A stretch of DNA of 64,000 nucleotides, taken from assembly GCA_002731575.1 (NCBI GenBank), contig PCCE01000047.1, forward strand, positions 1 through 64,000, read 5' to 3'. The stretch is from Gammaproteobacteria bacterium. Lineage in GTDB: Bacteria > Pseudomonadota > Gammaproteobacteria > Pseudomonadales > Azotimanducaceae. Numbering within the stretch: the stretch's first letter is position 1; every line of letters starts with the position of its first letter. Made by a program: the position numbers and the translations under genes. The notes under the pieces are model-generated. The model saw only the letters and a program-made list of their open reading frames with translations. It searched no databases and was not told the origin of the DNA. This document shows positions 43,405 to 52,669 of the stretch, in pieces.

Positions 43405-45033
43405 CTAAAAGCCTTCGCGCAGACTAACGGTTTTGTTAAATACGGCGACGCTGCCCTGTGCGTCTTGGTCCCTGTAAAAGTAACCCTGCCGCTCGAACTG
43501 AAAGCGCTCGGCATCGTGCTGCATAATCGCTGGCTCCGCCACCGCGTCTAGTAACGTTAGAGACTCGCTGTCGATATCGTCCAAGAAGGTTTGCGCCGAA
43601 GGGCTGGGCACCTTGAACAGGCGACCATAGTCCATCACCTGTATCGGCACCCCGGCATCGGCGTCTACCCAATGCACCACACCCTTGGGCTTGAGGCCCG
43701 AGGTATCCTGACCACTCTTGGAGTCGGCAAAGTAGCTGCAATTCAGCTGCACCACATTACCCTCATCGTCTTCGATCACCTCATCGCAGCGAATAATGTA
43801 GGCATAGCGCAAACGCGCCATCCCGCCGGGTGATAGTCGCTTCCACTTCGGCGGTGGCTCCTCGGCAAAATCTTCGCGCTCGATATAAATCTCATTGCTA
43901 AACGGCAGTTCTCGTCTACCCAAGGCTTCGTTCTGCGCATGCCATGGGCCGTCCAAGGTTTCGCTACCGCTGTAGTTAGAAATAACCACCTTAAGCGGCT
44001 GCAGTACTGCCATGCCGCGCGGCGCGGTGGCTTCCAGTTCTTGCCGAATGCAAAAATCCAGCAGGTTCATCTCGATTACATTGTCTTGTTTGGTAACGCC
44101 AATACGCTGACAAAACTCGCGTATGGCGCTGGCTGGCACGCCGCGACGACGCAGGCCGGCCAAGGTTGGCATGCGCGGATCATCCCAGCCATTAACCAAG
44201 TTTTCGTCCACCAAACGATGCAGTAAGCGCTTGCTCATCACCGTATATTCCAACCCCAAACGCGAGAATTCGATTTGCGGTGGATGATAGTCAATGGCGA
44301 TATTTTCCAGCACCCAGTCGTACAGAGGCCGATGATCGGCAAACTCTAGCGTGCACAGCGAGTGGGAAACGTGCTCAATGGCGTCGCAAATGCCGTGGGT
44401 GAAGTCGTACATAGGGTAAATACACCATGCATCACCAGTGCGCTGATGCGTGGCGTGGCGAATGCGGTAAATAACCGGATCGCGCATGTTCAGGTTCGCC
44501 GACGCCATATCAATTTTCAGCCGCGCCACATGAGTGCCGTCAGGAAATTCACCCGCACGCATGCGCTGAAACAGGTCAAGATTTTCTTCCACAGAGCGGT
44601 CCCGATAGGGGCTGTTTTCACCTGCTTCGGTAAGCGTGCCACGGGTTGCGCGCATTTGTTCTGGGTCCAGCGAACACACATAGGCCTTTCCATCGCGCAT
44701 CAGCGCCTCGGCATAGCCGTAAATTTGCTCGAAATAATCCGAGGCATGAGTAATAGCCTTCCACTGAAAACCCAGCCAAGTCACGTCGCGCTGAATGGAC
44801 TCCACATATTCGTTACTTTCCTTCACCGGGTTTGTGTCATCAAAACGCAGGAAGGTCTCGCCCTCATATTGCTGGGCAACACCAAAGTTCAAACAGATGC
44901 TTTTCGCATGACCAATATGCAAGAATCCGTTAGGTTCCGGAGGAAAGCGCGTGATAACGCCCTTGGCTAACGCATTGCTGGCGAGATCCGCTTCGATGCG
45001 CTGCCGAATAAAGTCAGTGGTTTCGTTGTCCAT
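43405..45033 (-). CDS. glnS: Glutaminyl-tRNA synthetase
   Basis: A 542-residue class I synthetase charging tRNA-Gln. HIGH is at 39-42 (PPEPNGFLHIGHAKS) and the KMSKR equivalent is VMSKR with M266-R269. YVCSLDPEQMRATRGTL and CIYPMYDFTHGICDAIEHVSHSLCTLEF follow the GlnRS pattern. ATG 45033 (after AAGG) fits the usual N terminus, and the 17-residue upstream extension is dropped. GlnS is typical of Beta/Gammaproteobacteria. It is divergent from the transglutaminase-like gene, with a 163-nt shared upstream region. Confidence 0.95.
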   Translation of the reverse strand: MDNETTDFIRQRIEADLASNALAKGVITRFPPEPNGFLHIGHAKSICLNFGVAQQYEGETFLRFDDTNPVKESNEYVESIQRDVTWLGFQWKAITHASDYFEQIYGYAEALMRDGKAYVCSLDPEQMRATRGTLTEAGENSPYRDRSVEENLDLFQRMRAGEFPDGTHVARLKIDMASANLNMRDPVIYRIRHATHQRTGDAWCIYPMYDFTHGICDAIEHVSHSLCTLEFADHRPLYDWVLENIAIDYHPPQIEFSRLGLEYTVMSKRLLHRLVDENLVNGWDDPRMPTLAGLRRRGVPASAIREFCQRIGVTKQDNVIEMNLLDFCIRQELEATAPRGMAVLQPLKVVISNYSGSETLDGPWHAQNEALGRRELPFSNEIYIEREDFAEEPPPKWKRLSPGGMARLRYAYIIRCDEVIEDDEGNVVQLNCSYFADSKSGQDTSGLKPKGVVHWVDADAGVPIQVMDYGRLFKVPSPSAQTFLDDIDSESLTLLDAVAEPAIMQHDAERFQFERQGYFYRDQDAQGSVAVFNKTVSLREGF

Positions 45034-45196
45034 TGCTACCTTAGGTATGACACAAAAATACGGCGCTTGGCCTGCTGGCTGCAATTGTGAGAGGTCAGGG
45101 CCGGAAAAACCATGTTTGCTGCGACAATTTTAGTGTTTAGCCCAGCAACATGAACTGGGCAGTAGTCAGTCTGAACTCGTCTACAAAAGGGAGACC

Positions 45197-46594
45197 GTGC
45201 CAAATCACCTAACCACTGTGCTTGTTGCCCTGCTTACCGCCAGCGTATTGTTTTGGCTGCAGGTTCGTCTAACAGGCGATGACCTTGCGCAACTGATGCG
45301 CGATTTACAGGGCGAGCGCATCTACAGCGTGCTGCAGCAAGACCAAGGGGTTGGCTATCTGCGCACCCAAACCCATAAAGATGCGTCTGGCAACTGGGTT
45401 ATGCAGCAGCAATTGAACATCAATCTGCTCAACGCACCAGCCTTTGCGACGCGCCAGCAGCTAACCTTTGCCGCCACGCCACCCCATGCCTTACTCAGCG
45501 CCAGCCTTACAGAGCAACGGCAAGAGCAGCACCAACAGGTCACCCTTGACGCAGTTAAGGACGGCTATCGCGCAACCGTGCAGCGAGGTGCCAATGTTGA
45601 ACAACGCGTTTTATCGTGGCAATTCGGCCTGGGCGATCAACTCAGTTTGGAAAAGCAGCTGACGCTAGATGCCGAGCCGAATGGCCTGTTGCGCAGCCGC
45701 TACCTTGATTTGCGTACCCTGCAAGTGAGCGAACGAGAGCAGCAGCTCAGCCACCGCAGCAGCGCGGGCTACCGACTAACCTCAGAAGCCGATAATAGCA
45801 TTACCCAACTGGACAACAGACGCCGACTCATCCGTTTCTCGGCACCACACCAATTCAGTTTCCAGCTCACCGACCAAGACACCGACACCCTGCAAAGGCT
45901 CATCGCTAACCAGCCAGCCCAGTGGTCAGCCAGCGCTGCAGTAGCGCCATTAACACAGGACCTTAGCCAGCCTCGCGCTGTGCAAAGCCTAACCCTTGCC
46001 CTTACACCCCAAGGGCCACGCACGCTGGCGCAGCTGGGATTGCCCCAAACGCTCAGCGCAGACCGACAACCGATACCGGCTGATGCGGGCGCAGCACTGG
46101 GCTTTTTACAGGCATCGCTGACCTTGCCAGTAGGTCACCCAACAATTCGCCAAGTATTGGACCAACAGCAGGAACAGCAGCAGCGGCAAGAGGGACGCCT
46201 CGACCAAACGGCTGCGCTGGCCCAGCAACTCATCGACCTGACCCGCAGCCAGTTACTTTACGCAGCAAACCAACCAGCAGGCTCAGTGCTGAACGCCATT
46301 GCAAGCGGCCGAGGTGCGTGTGTGGACTTCGCTGATCTGCTGACCACGTTGGCCCGAAGTCAGGGTATCGCCAGCCGCACGGTTTATGGCGTGGCCTACA
46401 GCACCCTGCCCACACCCGGCTTTCGTTTTCACGCTTGGAACCAAATTTTGCACCAAGACCAGTGGCATGCCTTAGACCCCACGTGGGATCAAGCCGTGGC
46501 CGATGCAACCCATATAGTGCTAGACGACCAAACCCTGGCGGCGCTGGCCAGCGCGATGCAGCAAAGGGCCATCGCCTTTACCCCGGTGCAGTGA
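45197..46594 (+). CDS. Membrane-anchored transglutaminase-like protein
   Basis: A 465-residue protein starting at GTG 45197 (AAGGGAG at 45188-45194). A single N-terminal hydrophobic segment (TTVLVALLTASVLFWLQV) is followed by a long beta-rich region without recognised domain. A C-terminal transglutaminase-like fold has the full triad: Cys375 (GRGACVDFADLL), His412 (FHAWNQI) and Asp427 (LDPTWD). Such proteins usually act as peptidases or amidases in the periplasm. Q-rich linkers (residues about 312-328) separate the parts. Target unknown. Confidence 0.82.
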   Translation: MPNHLTTVLVALLTASVLFWLQVRLTGDDLAQLMRDLQGERIYSVLQQDQGVGYLRTQTHKDASGNWVMQQQLNINLLNAPAFATRQQLTFAATPPHALLSASLTEQRQEQHQQVTLDAVKDGYRATVQRGANVEQRVLSWQFGLGDQLSLEKQLTLDAEPNGLLRSRYLDLRTLQVSEREQQLSHRSSAGYRLTSEADNSITQLDNRRRLIRFSAPHQFSFQLTDQDTDTLQRLIANQPAQWSASAAVAPLTQDLSQPRAVQSLTLALTPQGPRTLAQLGLPQTLSADRQPIPADAGAALGFLQASLTLPVGHPTIRQVLDQQQEQQQRQEGRLDQTAALAQQLIDLTRSQLLYAANQPAGSVLNAIASGRGACVDFADLLTTLARSQGIASRTVYGVAYSTLPTPGFRFHAWNQILHQDQWHALDPTWDQAVADATHIVLDDQTLAALASAMQQRAIAFTPVQ

Positions 46595-46652
46595 CGCCAT
46601 CCCAGCAAGGCAGCTGCGCGCTCGGCACTAGCCACGTAAAGCACTATTCAGG

Positions 46653-47585
46653 TTAGGCGCTATCGCGGCGGTTACGCAGCAAGCCTTCTTGGGTCATCGA
46701 AGCCACCAGTCGGCCATGTTCAGAGAAGAACTCGGCATGCACCATGCCGCGAGAACCCTGGGCGGTGGAGGTTCGCTTATGAAACAGCAGCCACTGGTCA
46801 AGGCAAACAGTGCGGTGTATCCACAGGCTGTGGTCCAAACTTGCCATTTGCAGGTCGCGGCGGTTTACCGATGACTGATGCGGCATCACTGCGGTGCTGA
46901 CCAAGCCCATGTCCGAGGCATAGGCAACTAAGCAGCGTGCCAACGCCTGCAGCCGAAACGCCTCGTTTTGCGCATGCATCGCGCTATCCTGCGCATCACT
47001 GGGTAAGGACACGGCTTCACGAAATTTGATCCAAGTAGGATTCCAAAAGCGGTTCTCGCCCCAAGCCTCGCTGCCTAACTCAAATATCGAACGCAGATGA
47101 AACGGTCGGTCGACCTTGGCCATGGGACTCATGCGCGGATCGGCCTTCGGCCCGCCCAGTTCTCGAGCGACCTCCACGTCTTCCCGCAGCTCTGCTGGCG
47201 GCGGCACATTGGGCATTGGCGTGCTGTGCTCAAGGCCTATTTCATCCTGCTGAAACGAAGCGTCCATGTTGAAAATGGCCTGACCGTTTTGAATGGCAAC
47301 AACCCGGCGGGTAGTAAAGGAGCGACCATCGCGGACCCGCTCGACCTCGTAAAGTACCGGCCGATCGACGCGGCCCGGACGCAGAAAATAGGCGTGTAGT
47401 GAGTGCAAATGCACATTATCTACCGTGCGGTAAGCAGCAGCGGAAGCTTGCGCTAAGACCTGACCACCAAACAGGCGCGCGCCGTTTTCAGTCTCGTTCT
47501 GGCCTTGGTACAGGTTTTCTTCGATCTGCTTTAAATCCAAGACCTTCAGCAGTTTGCTAGCCCGGCTGGGCGACACATCCGACAT
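46653..47585 (-). CDS. tesB: Acyl-CoA thioesterase II
   Basis: A 310-residue double hot-dog thioesterase that releases free acids from acyl-CoA. NGARLFGGQVLAQA and HLHSLHAYFLRPG mark the N-terminal half, and RRDLQMASLDHSLWIHR plus TSTAQGSRGMVHAEFFSEHGRLVAS the C-terminal half, where the catalytic Asp and Gln lie. Length matches TesB. It is convergent with the transglutaminase gene and divergent from the hydratase at 47737. It may control acyl-CoA overflow from the beta-oxidation genes of this region. Confidence 0.93.
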   Translation of the reverse strand: MSDVSPSRASKLLKVLDLKQIEENLYQGQNETENGARLFGGQVLAQASAAAYRTVDNVHLHSLHAYFLRPGRVDRPVLYEVERVRDGRSFTTRRVVAIQNGQAIFNMDASFQQDEIGLEHSTPMPNVPPPAELREDVEVARELGGPKADPRMSPMAKVDRPFHLRSIFELGSEAWGENRFWNPTWIKFREAVSLPSDAQDSAMHAQNEAFRLQALARCLVAYASDMGLVSTAVMPHQSSVNRRDLQMASLDHSLWIHRTVCLDQWLLFHKRTSTAQGSRGMVHAEFFSEHGRLVASMTQEGLLRNRRDSA

Positions 47586-47736
47586 GGTAGCTTTCTCTAG
47601 GTGTCAGTAAGAAAGATGCCTGCGGCGACAGATTTGTGCCGGCAGCCCGTGCACTGGATACTAGCCTATGCGCGGCAGGTTTTAACCTTGAAGGGTTTGC
47701 TGGCCCACAGATTTTGCAAAAAAAGAGGGGATAACC

Positions 47737-48564
47737 ATGAGCAGTGCGGGTGAAGACCAGTGGCTAGACGCCACACTAGACGGTGTTTTGGGCGGACAAC
47801 CCACTGAGAACATCAGCATAAGCCAACCCGACATTGGCCTAGAAGCGGCTTATGCGCTGCAGGGTAAGCTCGTCAGCAAACTGCAAGGCCACGGCGGCTG
47901 GGGCAAGCTTCTTGGTTATAAAGCAGCACTTACAGCGCTACCTGCGCAACAAGCCATGGGCATTGACGAACCCATTGTCGGCGCGCTGTTCGCGCAGCAG
48001 GCCTACAGTGCGCTAACACCAGACGCAACTGACCCCGGCGCGCCACTCAGCATTACTGCCGATCGGCCAATACTGCTGGAAACCGAGCTTGGCTTCAGTC
48101 TCAGCAAGACCATTACCGCGCCAGTGCAGGTGGAAAATGTGTTCGACGTTATCGACACCTGCTGCGGCATGATCGAACTCGCCGCCCCCAACCTGCAGCA
48201 GCGCCCGAGCAGTGTCGATTTAGTCGCCAGCAACTCGGCCTCCTACGGCTGCATTGCCGCCGCTAGCGCCATGGCACCCGGGCAACTAGACCTTGATGAA
48301 CTGACCATTACGCTGGTGCGCCAGCACGACGGGGCGGGCGGCGAAGAGGACCAAGTGCTGCACAGCGCCAGAGCCGGTTCTGTAATGGGCAGCCAGCGTC
48401 AGGCATTGGCATGGCTGATTAACACCCTGCTTGCCAGAGGCTATGAGTTGCAGACAGGCCACATATTAATGACTGGCTCCATCGGCAACATGCACCCCGG
48501 TGCGCCCGGTAGCTACCGCGCAGATTTCGGGCCCCTTGGCGAACTGGTGCTTGCAGTAGTTTAA
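47737..48564 (+). CDS. 2-keto-4-pentenoate hydratase (MhpD)-like protein
   Basis: A 275-residue FAH-fold enzyme of the MhpD branch. It has ISQPDIGLEAAYALQGKL, GWGKLLGYKAALT, LLETELGFSLSKTI, LVASNSASYGCIAAAS and a terminal GHILMTGSIGNMHPGAPGSYRADFG. MhpD hydrates 2-hydroxypenta-2,4-dienoate in aromatic meta-cleavage, but no meta-cleavage genes are nearby, so the substrate may differ. GAGGGG precedes the ATG. It stands alone between tesB and aceA. Confidence 0.82.
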   Translation: MSSAGEDQWLDATLDGVLGGQPTENISISQPDIGLEAAYALQGKLVSKLQGHGGWGKLLGYKAALTALPAQQAMGIDEPIVGALFAQQAYSALTPDATDPGAPLSITADRPILLETELGFSLSKTITAPVQVENVFDVIDTCCGMIELAAPNLQQRPSSVDLVASNSASYGCIAAASAMAPGQLDLDELTITLVRQHDGAGGEEDQVLHSARAGSVMGSQRQALAWLINTLLARGYELQTGHILMTGSIGNMHPGAPGSYRADFGPLGELVLAVV

Positions 48565-48663
48565 CGTCCTGAGCTTGCGTCCCAGTTCAAGGACATTGCA
48601 GTAGTCGCGGGCGTTTCCTGTTAAGAATATATTGCTTGTGAGTTATTCCATTTAACTCTGCAT

Positions 48664-48684
48664 GGCGCACAGTTAGAGTGCGCC
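48664..48684. repeat. Inverted repeat upstream of aceA
   Basis: GGCGCAC and GTGCGCC form a perfect 7-bp stem around AGTTAGA, about 77 nt before the aceA start and 100 nt after the hydratase stop. It could be an operator for the isocitrate lyase gene or a terminator-like hairpin without U-run. Confidence 0.4.
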
Positions 48685-48760
48685 GCGTTTACTGCTCAGT
48701 ACGCTAGTTCAGCAACTGCGGCGCCAAAACCGACCCGTGACAAACAACCGAGGATCTCCC

Positions 48761-50362
48761 ATGTCATCCTATTTGGACCTTATTGAACAAACGCGCCAAA
48801 CAATTGGTGCGAAGCAAGAATGGAGCGCCATCAACGCGGAATACGCTGTGCGCATGAAGTTGCAAAACCGTTTTAAAACGGGCTTAGAAATCGCTCAGTA
48901 CACGGCGGATATCATGCGCCGCGACATGGCCAACTACGACGCTGACTCCAGCAAGTACACTCAGTCGCTAGGCTGCTGGCATGGCTTTGTTGCCCAGCAA
49001 GTGATGATGAGCGTGAAAAAACATCAGCAAACCACTGACCGCAGCTACATTTACCTGTCTGGCTGGATGGTTGCAGCGCTGCGCTCACAGTTTGGCCCGC
49101 TGCCGGATCAGAGCATGCACGAAAAGACCACGGTATCTGGTTTGATCGAAGAGATTTATACCTTCCTCAAGCAAGCCGACGCTCGCGAGCTTCGACATAT
49201 GTTTGTCGAACTGGACGAAGCGCGCGCCAACGGTGGCGATGCAGACTCGATTATCGCTCGCATCGACAACTACGAGACCCATGTGGTGCCGATTATTGCC
49301 GACATCGACGCTGGTTTCGGTAACGAAGAAGCCACCTACCTGTTGGCCAAGCGCATGATCGAAGCAGGCGCCTGCGCCATTCAGATTGAAAACCAAGTAT
49401 CAGACGCAAAGCAGTGCGGACACCAAGCCGGTAAGGTTACGGTGCCCCACGAAGACTTCGTGTCGAAAATTAACGCGGTACGCTACGCCTTCTTAGAGCT
49501 GGGCATCGACAATGGCATTATTGTCGCCCGTACCGATTCCCTAGGCGCAGGCCTGACCCAGAAAGTGCCTGTTTCTATTCAAGCAGGCGACTTAGGCAGC
49601 AAGTACAACGACTTCCTCGATACCGAGATCATCGAAGACGTATCGGAACTGCAAGATGGCGACATCACCATTCGCGTCAACGGCAAGCTGGCCAAGCCAA
49701 AGCGTTTGGACAACGGCCTGTACGCGTTCAAAGAAGACACCGGCTTCGACCGCGTTGTACTGGACTGCATCACCAGCCTTGAGCATGGCGCAGACCTGCT
49801 GTGGATCGAAACCGAAAAGCCTAACGTGGAGCAAATTGCGGCCATGGTTAACGCCATCCGCGAAGTACGCCCAGAAGCCAAGCTGGTTTACAACAACTCG
49901 CCGTCGTTCAACTGGACGCTGAAGTTCCGCGAACAGGTCTACACCGAGTGGAAAGATGCGGGCAAAGACGTGTCGGCCTATCCAGACCCAGCGGTAAATG
50001 CCATGGGCCTGATGGACGAAGCCATCGACAGCACGGAACTGGCCAGCGCAGCAGACGCCGCTGTACAAACCTTCCAGGCTGACGCAGCGCGAGAAGCCGG
50101 CATCTTCCACCACCTGATCACCCTACCGACCTACCATACGGCAGCACTGTCCACCGACGTGCTGTCAGAGGGTTACTTCGGTGATCTTGGCATGCTGGCC
50201 TACGTGCGCGACGTACAGCGTCAGGAGATCCGCAAGAACTTGGCTTCTGTGAAGCACCAAGACCTTGCTGGCTCTAACGTGGGCGATGACCACAAAGAGT
50301 ACTTCCTTGGCGAAAAAGCCCTGCTTGCAGGCGGTGCTGCAAACACGATGAACCAGTTCTAA
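48761..50362 (+). CDS. aceA: Isocitrate lyase
   Basis: A 533-residue isocitrate lyase splitting isocitrate to succinate and glyoxylate, the key glyoxylate-shunt step. The catalytic loop reads AKQCGHQAGK with Cys219, the form found in the longer Pseudomonas-type enzyme rather than KKCGH of E. coli. Also seen: IADIDAGFGN, ARTDSLGAGLTQ and YNNSPSFNW. ATG 48761, with GAGGA upstream, is preferred to the frame start at 48737. No malate synthase is adjacent. It allows growth on acetate and fatty acids, in line with the acyl-CoA genes around. A strong terminator follows. Confidence 0.95.
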   Translation: MSSYLDLIEQTRQTIGAKQEWSAINAEYAVRMKLQNRFKTGLEIAQYTADIMRRDMANYDADSSKYTQSLGCWHGFVAQQVMMSVKKHQQTTDRSYIYLSGWMVAALRSQFGPLPDQSMHEKTTVSGLIEEIYTFLKQADARELRHMFVELDEARANGGDADSIIARIDNYETHVVPIIADIDAGFGNEEATYLLAKRMIEAGACAIQIENQVSDAKQCGHQAGKVTVPHEDFVSKINAVRYAFLELGIDNGIIVARTDSLGAGLTQKVPVSIQAGDLGSKYNDFLDTEIIEDVSELQDGDITIRVNGKLAKPKRLDNGLYAFKEDTGFDRVVLDCITSLEHGADLLWIETEKPNVEQIAAMVNAIREVRPEAKLVYNNSPSFNWTLKFREQVYTEWKDAGKDVSAYPDPAVNAMGLMDEAIDSTELASAADAAVQTFQADAAREAGIFHHLITLPTYHTAALSTDVLSEGYFGDLGMLAYVRDVQRQEIRKNLASVKHQDLAGSNVGDDHKEYFLGEKALLAGGAANTMNQF

Positions 50363-50395
50363 AACGTTCATTTGTGCCCAGGGTATCTGGGTAAG

Positions 50396-50423
50396 AAAAA
50401 GGGCGGCTTACCGCCCTTTTTTG
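50396..50423 (+). terminator. Rho-independent terminator after aceA
   Basis: AAAAA-GGGCGG-CTTA-CCGCCC-TTTTTT: a perfect 6-bp GC stem with 4-nt loop flanked by A5 and T6, 34 nt after the aceA stop. The A/T flanks could let it work in both directions. Confidence 0.9.
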
Positions 50424-50475
50424 TGCCTAGTGATCAACAAAATGCACCTGTTAGACCAATGCACGAACCACGCGG

Positions 50476-50853
50476 TTAACCGCCTTTTTCGGCTAGCCTA
50501 TTGCCGACACACCTCTTGGCGGCACCCACTCGCTCAATCGATTCATACTGGCCTTTTAAAATCGCAAGCCGCGTTGCACTTTCCTCATTCCCGTCCATCA
50601 TGAATAACGCGGGAGCAAACAACAAAGCTCCAGTCCAAGCCCAAGCTTGGTCCTTCTTCCTTTCAGAGCGCTGTTGACCAGTCGCCGCCAATACTTCGCT
50701 CTGAATGCTTTGACGCTCAAGGCCCAATTGTTGACAGGTCAGGCCTGCATAAGCCTCATCTGGATAGGCCACAGCCGCTATGTTTTCTGGTTTCGAAGCA
50801 CAACCTGTAACCGCCAGACTCATCAACAGAAACAACTTAATCGAATTATTCAT
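50476..50853 (-). CDS. Small lipoprotein of unknown function
   Basis: A 125-residue protein that I do not recognise. A lipoprotein signal (LFLLMSLAVTGCAS, Cys18) leads into a mature part with CQQLGLERQSIQSEV, a hydrophobic stretch AWTGALLFAPALFMMDG that may touch or cross the membrane, and a C-terminal helix LKGQYESIERVGAAKRC. Two further Cys could form a disulfide. AAGAGG stands before ATG 50853. It is convergent with aceA and followed by a gene-poor region. Confidence 0.75.
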   Translation of the reverse strand: MNNSIKLFLLMSLAVTGCASKPENIAAVAYPDEAYAGLTCQQLGLERQSIQSEVLAATGQQRSERKKDQAWAWTGALLFAPALFMMDGNEESATRLAILKGQYESIERVGAAKRCVGNRLAEKGG

Positions 50854-51333
50854 CTGTTTATCCTCTTAACTTTTCAAATCGGCGCGATTCGCGCGAGTTC
50901 AAGGCAAAAGCCAATTAAAGCGGAAGCCAGCCTCTTAATCTTGGCACGCCCATCAACCAGATAACTTGGGAGGATTTCCTGACCAACAAATTTTGACTCA
51001 ACGGCACATATTAGGGGATGAACGGAGTAAAGGGCTGGAGGACTAAAGGGAGGTACCAAATGCCTTATTGGAGACTCGCGTTGAAATCGCGGCCTGCTCA
51101 AACTTCGTTACCGGCCATGATCGAGGGGCGAGTGAGATTCTCGTGAATACAGATCCCGGATTACGGACAGGCCCCACCAAAAGCTCGATACGCTAATTTT
51201 GCCCGAGCCGCGCTCCTAGCAGGCCGATTCGTCTGTGATGCCATTCATGAATCTAAGGGAAATACCCACACTCAAACGACAATTTTGCTGCTGCTCGCAA
51301 CAATGCCGATTCGATCTCAGTAGAGGTGACAGC
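50854..51333. other. Gene-poor region before the transposase remnant
   Basis: About 480 nt with no coding sequence that I can support on either strand. A short leftward frame (50874-51101) lacks a start site and family features. No inverted repeat matching the right edge of the transposase region could be found, so the left end of the element is not defined. Confidence 0.4.
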
Positions 51334-51414
51334 ATGAAAACCAGTTTGACGATCTTCGTCCTAGGCTTCGCTCTGGGCCTCGCCCTAAGCGTGATGTTTG
51401 GTTCGAGCCACTAG
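51334..51414 (+). CDS. 26-residue hydrophobic peptide, or N terminus of the broken transposase
   Basis: AGAGG (51322-51326) stands 7 nt before an ATG opening a 26-codon frame: a Lys, a single 18-residue hydrophobic helix (about residues 6-22) and SSH, then TAG. It could be a membrane micropeptide. However it is in the same frame as the transposase remnant that follows without any shift, so it may simply be that gene's N terminus cut by a stop codon. Confidence 0.4.
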   Translation: MKTSLTIFVLGFALGLALSVMFGSSH

Positions 51415-52302
51415 CCAAAACACCTTTGGACAGCGCTTCGAAAACGCTGGCTGTTGCTAAAAAGGCGGCGCTCCGGCGGCCTGTTACTCCGTAAACGCGT
51501 CCAGCATCGCGGGTTTTGCGCCCACCAATTTCACAATCAACTCAAACCCCTATGGGTGCGCCGCGAGATCATTCACCTAAAAGCCCTCTGCCCCAACGCC
51601 GGTTGCCGTGCAATAGCAAACCTGTTTAACCGTCACTAGGCAGACAGCAAAAACATGACCGTGAGCAAAAGCTGGTTCAGCAGCACATGGCAAAAACATC
51701 GACACGACATACTGATTGAGCGCCGCCGCATTCGTAAAAACCCTGCCTTTAGCTGGCCAAAAAACCAACTTTGACAAATAGATCTATGTCAAATTCCAGA
51801 TTTAGAACAGCAGCCTCAACGGATCTTCGGCTGCATCGACACCGGTGCTCGAGCCTGTTTGGCCATATCACCCATTCAGCGCAAAACCAGTTTGGCGCTG
51901 TTGCAGTTGCTGCTGACCCTATGTCAGATCTATAGCATTCCCAAAGCTGTGCAGACCGACAACGAACCTTGCTTTACCTCATTCGCCCTTCGGCTTGGCT
52001 TGTTCTGGGTGGGCATTCAACACCGCACTACCGACATTGCCTCACCTTGGCAGAACGGACGCATTGAGCGTTTGTTTGGCACGTTTAAGCAAGCGGTAAA
52101 GCAAGTGGCGATACCACGGTCTGCGATGGTGGAGAACTTGGAGGTCTTTCGGCGCTTTTATAATCATGTGCGGCCTCATACCAACTTAGGCGGCAAAACC
52201 CCTGCGGAGGTATGGTCTGGCAAACCACACAACCGGGTCTGCAAGGCGTGTTACGTCGATGCGTGGGATGGGGTGTTGCGAGAGCTGTATTTACCAACTT
52301 AG
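51334..52302 (+). pseudogene. Broken DDE transposase (IS481/IS3-like) with in-frame stops
   Basis: One reading frame of 323 codons carries three stops (TAG 51412, TAG 51637, TGA 51772) and no frameshift. A basic region (LRKRWLLLKRRRSGG) and WVRREIIHLKALCPNAGCRAIA precede the integrase core. The DDE residues survive: D at 51781 (QIDL), D at 51958 (QTDNEP) and E at 52066 (QNGRIERLFG), with 35 residues between the last two as in IS3/IS481 enzymes. TGA 51772 probably replaces the Trp that usually precedes the first Asp. The last third (51859-52302) is fully open and ends NHVRPHTNLGGKTPAEVW. The element is presumed inactive. Confidence 0.85.
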
Positions 52303-52336
52303 CGAGCAAAAGGTTTTAACCCGCGCGTTTTACCTT

Positions 52337-52352
52337 GGACACATGGGTGTCC
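52337..52352. repeat. Inverted repeat, possible insertion-sequence right end
   Basis: GGACAC-ATGG-GTGTCC lies 35 nt beyond the transposase stop. Palindromic GGACACC-type ends occur in some insertion sequences. No partner copy was found on the left side. Confidence 0.4.
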
Positions 52353-52594
52353 GGGGATTGTCGTGAACTAAAGACGGATTGAAAGGCATGAGGTAAGAAA
52401 ACACGCAATGCGAACAGGACAAAAAAGGAGAATTGGCTGAATTATTGAAATGGATCATCCCAATTGGGGGCGTTAAAACCTCGGATTAAGGTGATTTGGT
52501 TGGAAAGCTGAAGGGTGCAGGCTGGAAAAACGTCTGGACGGGACAAAATAAGGTATGGCGCGAACACCAACCACATGAGTGGCAAACCAACAGT

Positions 52595-52624
52595 TTGACG
52601 ACGATTTTCTGAATTGCTTAATCT
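52595..52624 (+). promoter_or_regulatory. Possible promoter of the TPP enzyme gene
   Basis: TTGACG (52595-52600) and TAATCT (52619-52624) are 18 nt apart and about 45 nt before the start codon at 52670. The -10 match is weak. Confidence 0.35.
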
Positions 52625-52669
52625 GCGCACTCTTTGGCACTATGCTGGGCTTATTGATAGGAGAGTCAG

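Larger units (their letters stand above)
52303..52669. other. Noncoding flank of the transposase remnant
   Basis: No gene is visible. It holds the short inverted repeat at 52337-52352 and, near its end, a possible promoter for the TPP enzyme. The stretch is purine-rich and lower in GC than its neighbours. Confidence 0.4.

Noticed and set aside
44362..44970. 202-codon rightward frame opposite glnS
   Set aside because: Antisense shadow of the synthetase, with no family features.
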